Assembly (NCBI GenBank): GCA_916048095.2
Contig: OU696593.1
Coordinates: 3,960,501-4,024,500, forward strand
Direction: 5' to 3'
DNA from: Sacculina carcini
Taxonomy: Eukaryota > Arthropoda > Thecostraca > Sacculinidae
DNA: 64,000 nucleotides
A program made the position numbers and the translations under genes. Positions 63,973-64,000 of this stretch are shown one piece after another; position 1 is the stretch's first letter, and every line of letters begins with the position of its first letter. A model generated the notes under the pieces. It was not told the DNA's origin, searched no databases, and saw only the letters and a list, made by a program, of their open reading frames with translations.

Positions 63973-64000
63973 AGCACAAATCTATCAACGTTCCACACCC

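Larger units (their letters stand above)
60617..64000 (-). mobile_element. Ty3/gypsy element gypsy-D, incomplete at right edge
   Basis: 3' LTR at 60617-60830, then, going right, integrase C-terminus, integrase core, zinc-binding domain, RNase H, RT and protease on the minus strand. It is inserted into F1 copy 3 and itself contains a MITE at 61180-61497. Many frameshifts and stops indicate an inactive copy. Confidence 0.88.

Overview
The window looks like repeat-dominated nuclear DNA from an invertebrate metazoan. It is AT-rich, full of dinucleotide microsatellites, and carries a eukaryote-only mix of transposable elements: two Penelope-like elements (PLEs) with GIY-YIG endonucleases, at least four Ty3/gypsy elements, a BEL/Pao element, CR1/Jockey-type LINEs, hAT-like and pogo-like non-autonomous DNA transposons, a tRNA-derived SINE in two copies, and a non-autonomous LTR family. 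I cannot name the species. I see no convincing host protein-coding gene, rRNA or intact tRNA; every protein signature I recognise belongs to a mobile element.

Layout. 1-3.1 kb: PLE-1 (+), flanked by direct pLTRs that each hold a hammerhead-like motif. 3.1-15.4 kb: an 11.6-kb block bounded by inverted ends, made of two families of AT-rich repeats in opposite orientations on either side of a second PLE (PLE-2, -). 15.4-27.7 kb: no recognisable genes, but many non-autonomous DNA transposons whose 8-bp target duplications can be read directly, two SINEs, a GC-rich island at 21.5-22.0 kb, and several perfect palindromes. 27.98-37.48 kb: a probable large hAT element with a decayed, internally deleted transposase, into which a small MITE, a solo LTR and a nearly complete Ty3/gypsy element (31.9-36.7 kb) have inserted. 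38.7-47.8 kb: remnants of two gypsy elements and three LINE segments, all on the minus strand. 47.8-57.4 kb: a BEL/Pao element (-) split by a full-length LINE (LINE-A, 48.1-52.6 kb, both ORFs open) and by a hAT-like element that itself contains a 1.5-kb non-autonomous LTR element. 57.4-60.6 kb: LINE 3' fragments and another hAT-like copy, which is interrupted by a final gypsy element (-) running off the right edge.

The elements do not form a pathway. They record a sequence of nested insertions, and many boundaries can be fixed to the base from target-site duplications. The best leads for new biology are: (i) LINE-A, where ORF1 and ORF2 share one frame and are separated by a single UGA followed by CUA, with the first endonuclease motif upstream of any ORF2 AUG; (ii) hammerhead-like motifs in both PLEs, one with a U-A in place of the C3-G8 pair; (iii) the large inverted composite at 3.8-15.4 kb; and (iv) an LTR hairpin whose loop is inverted between family members.
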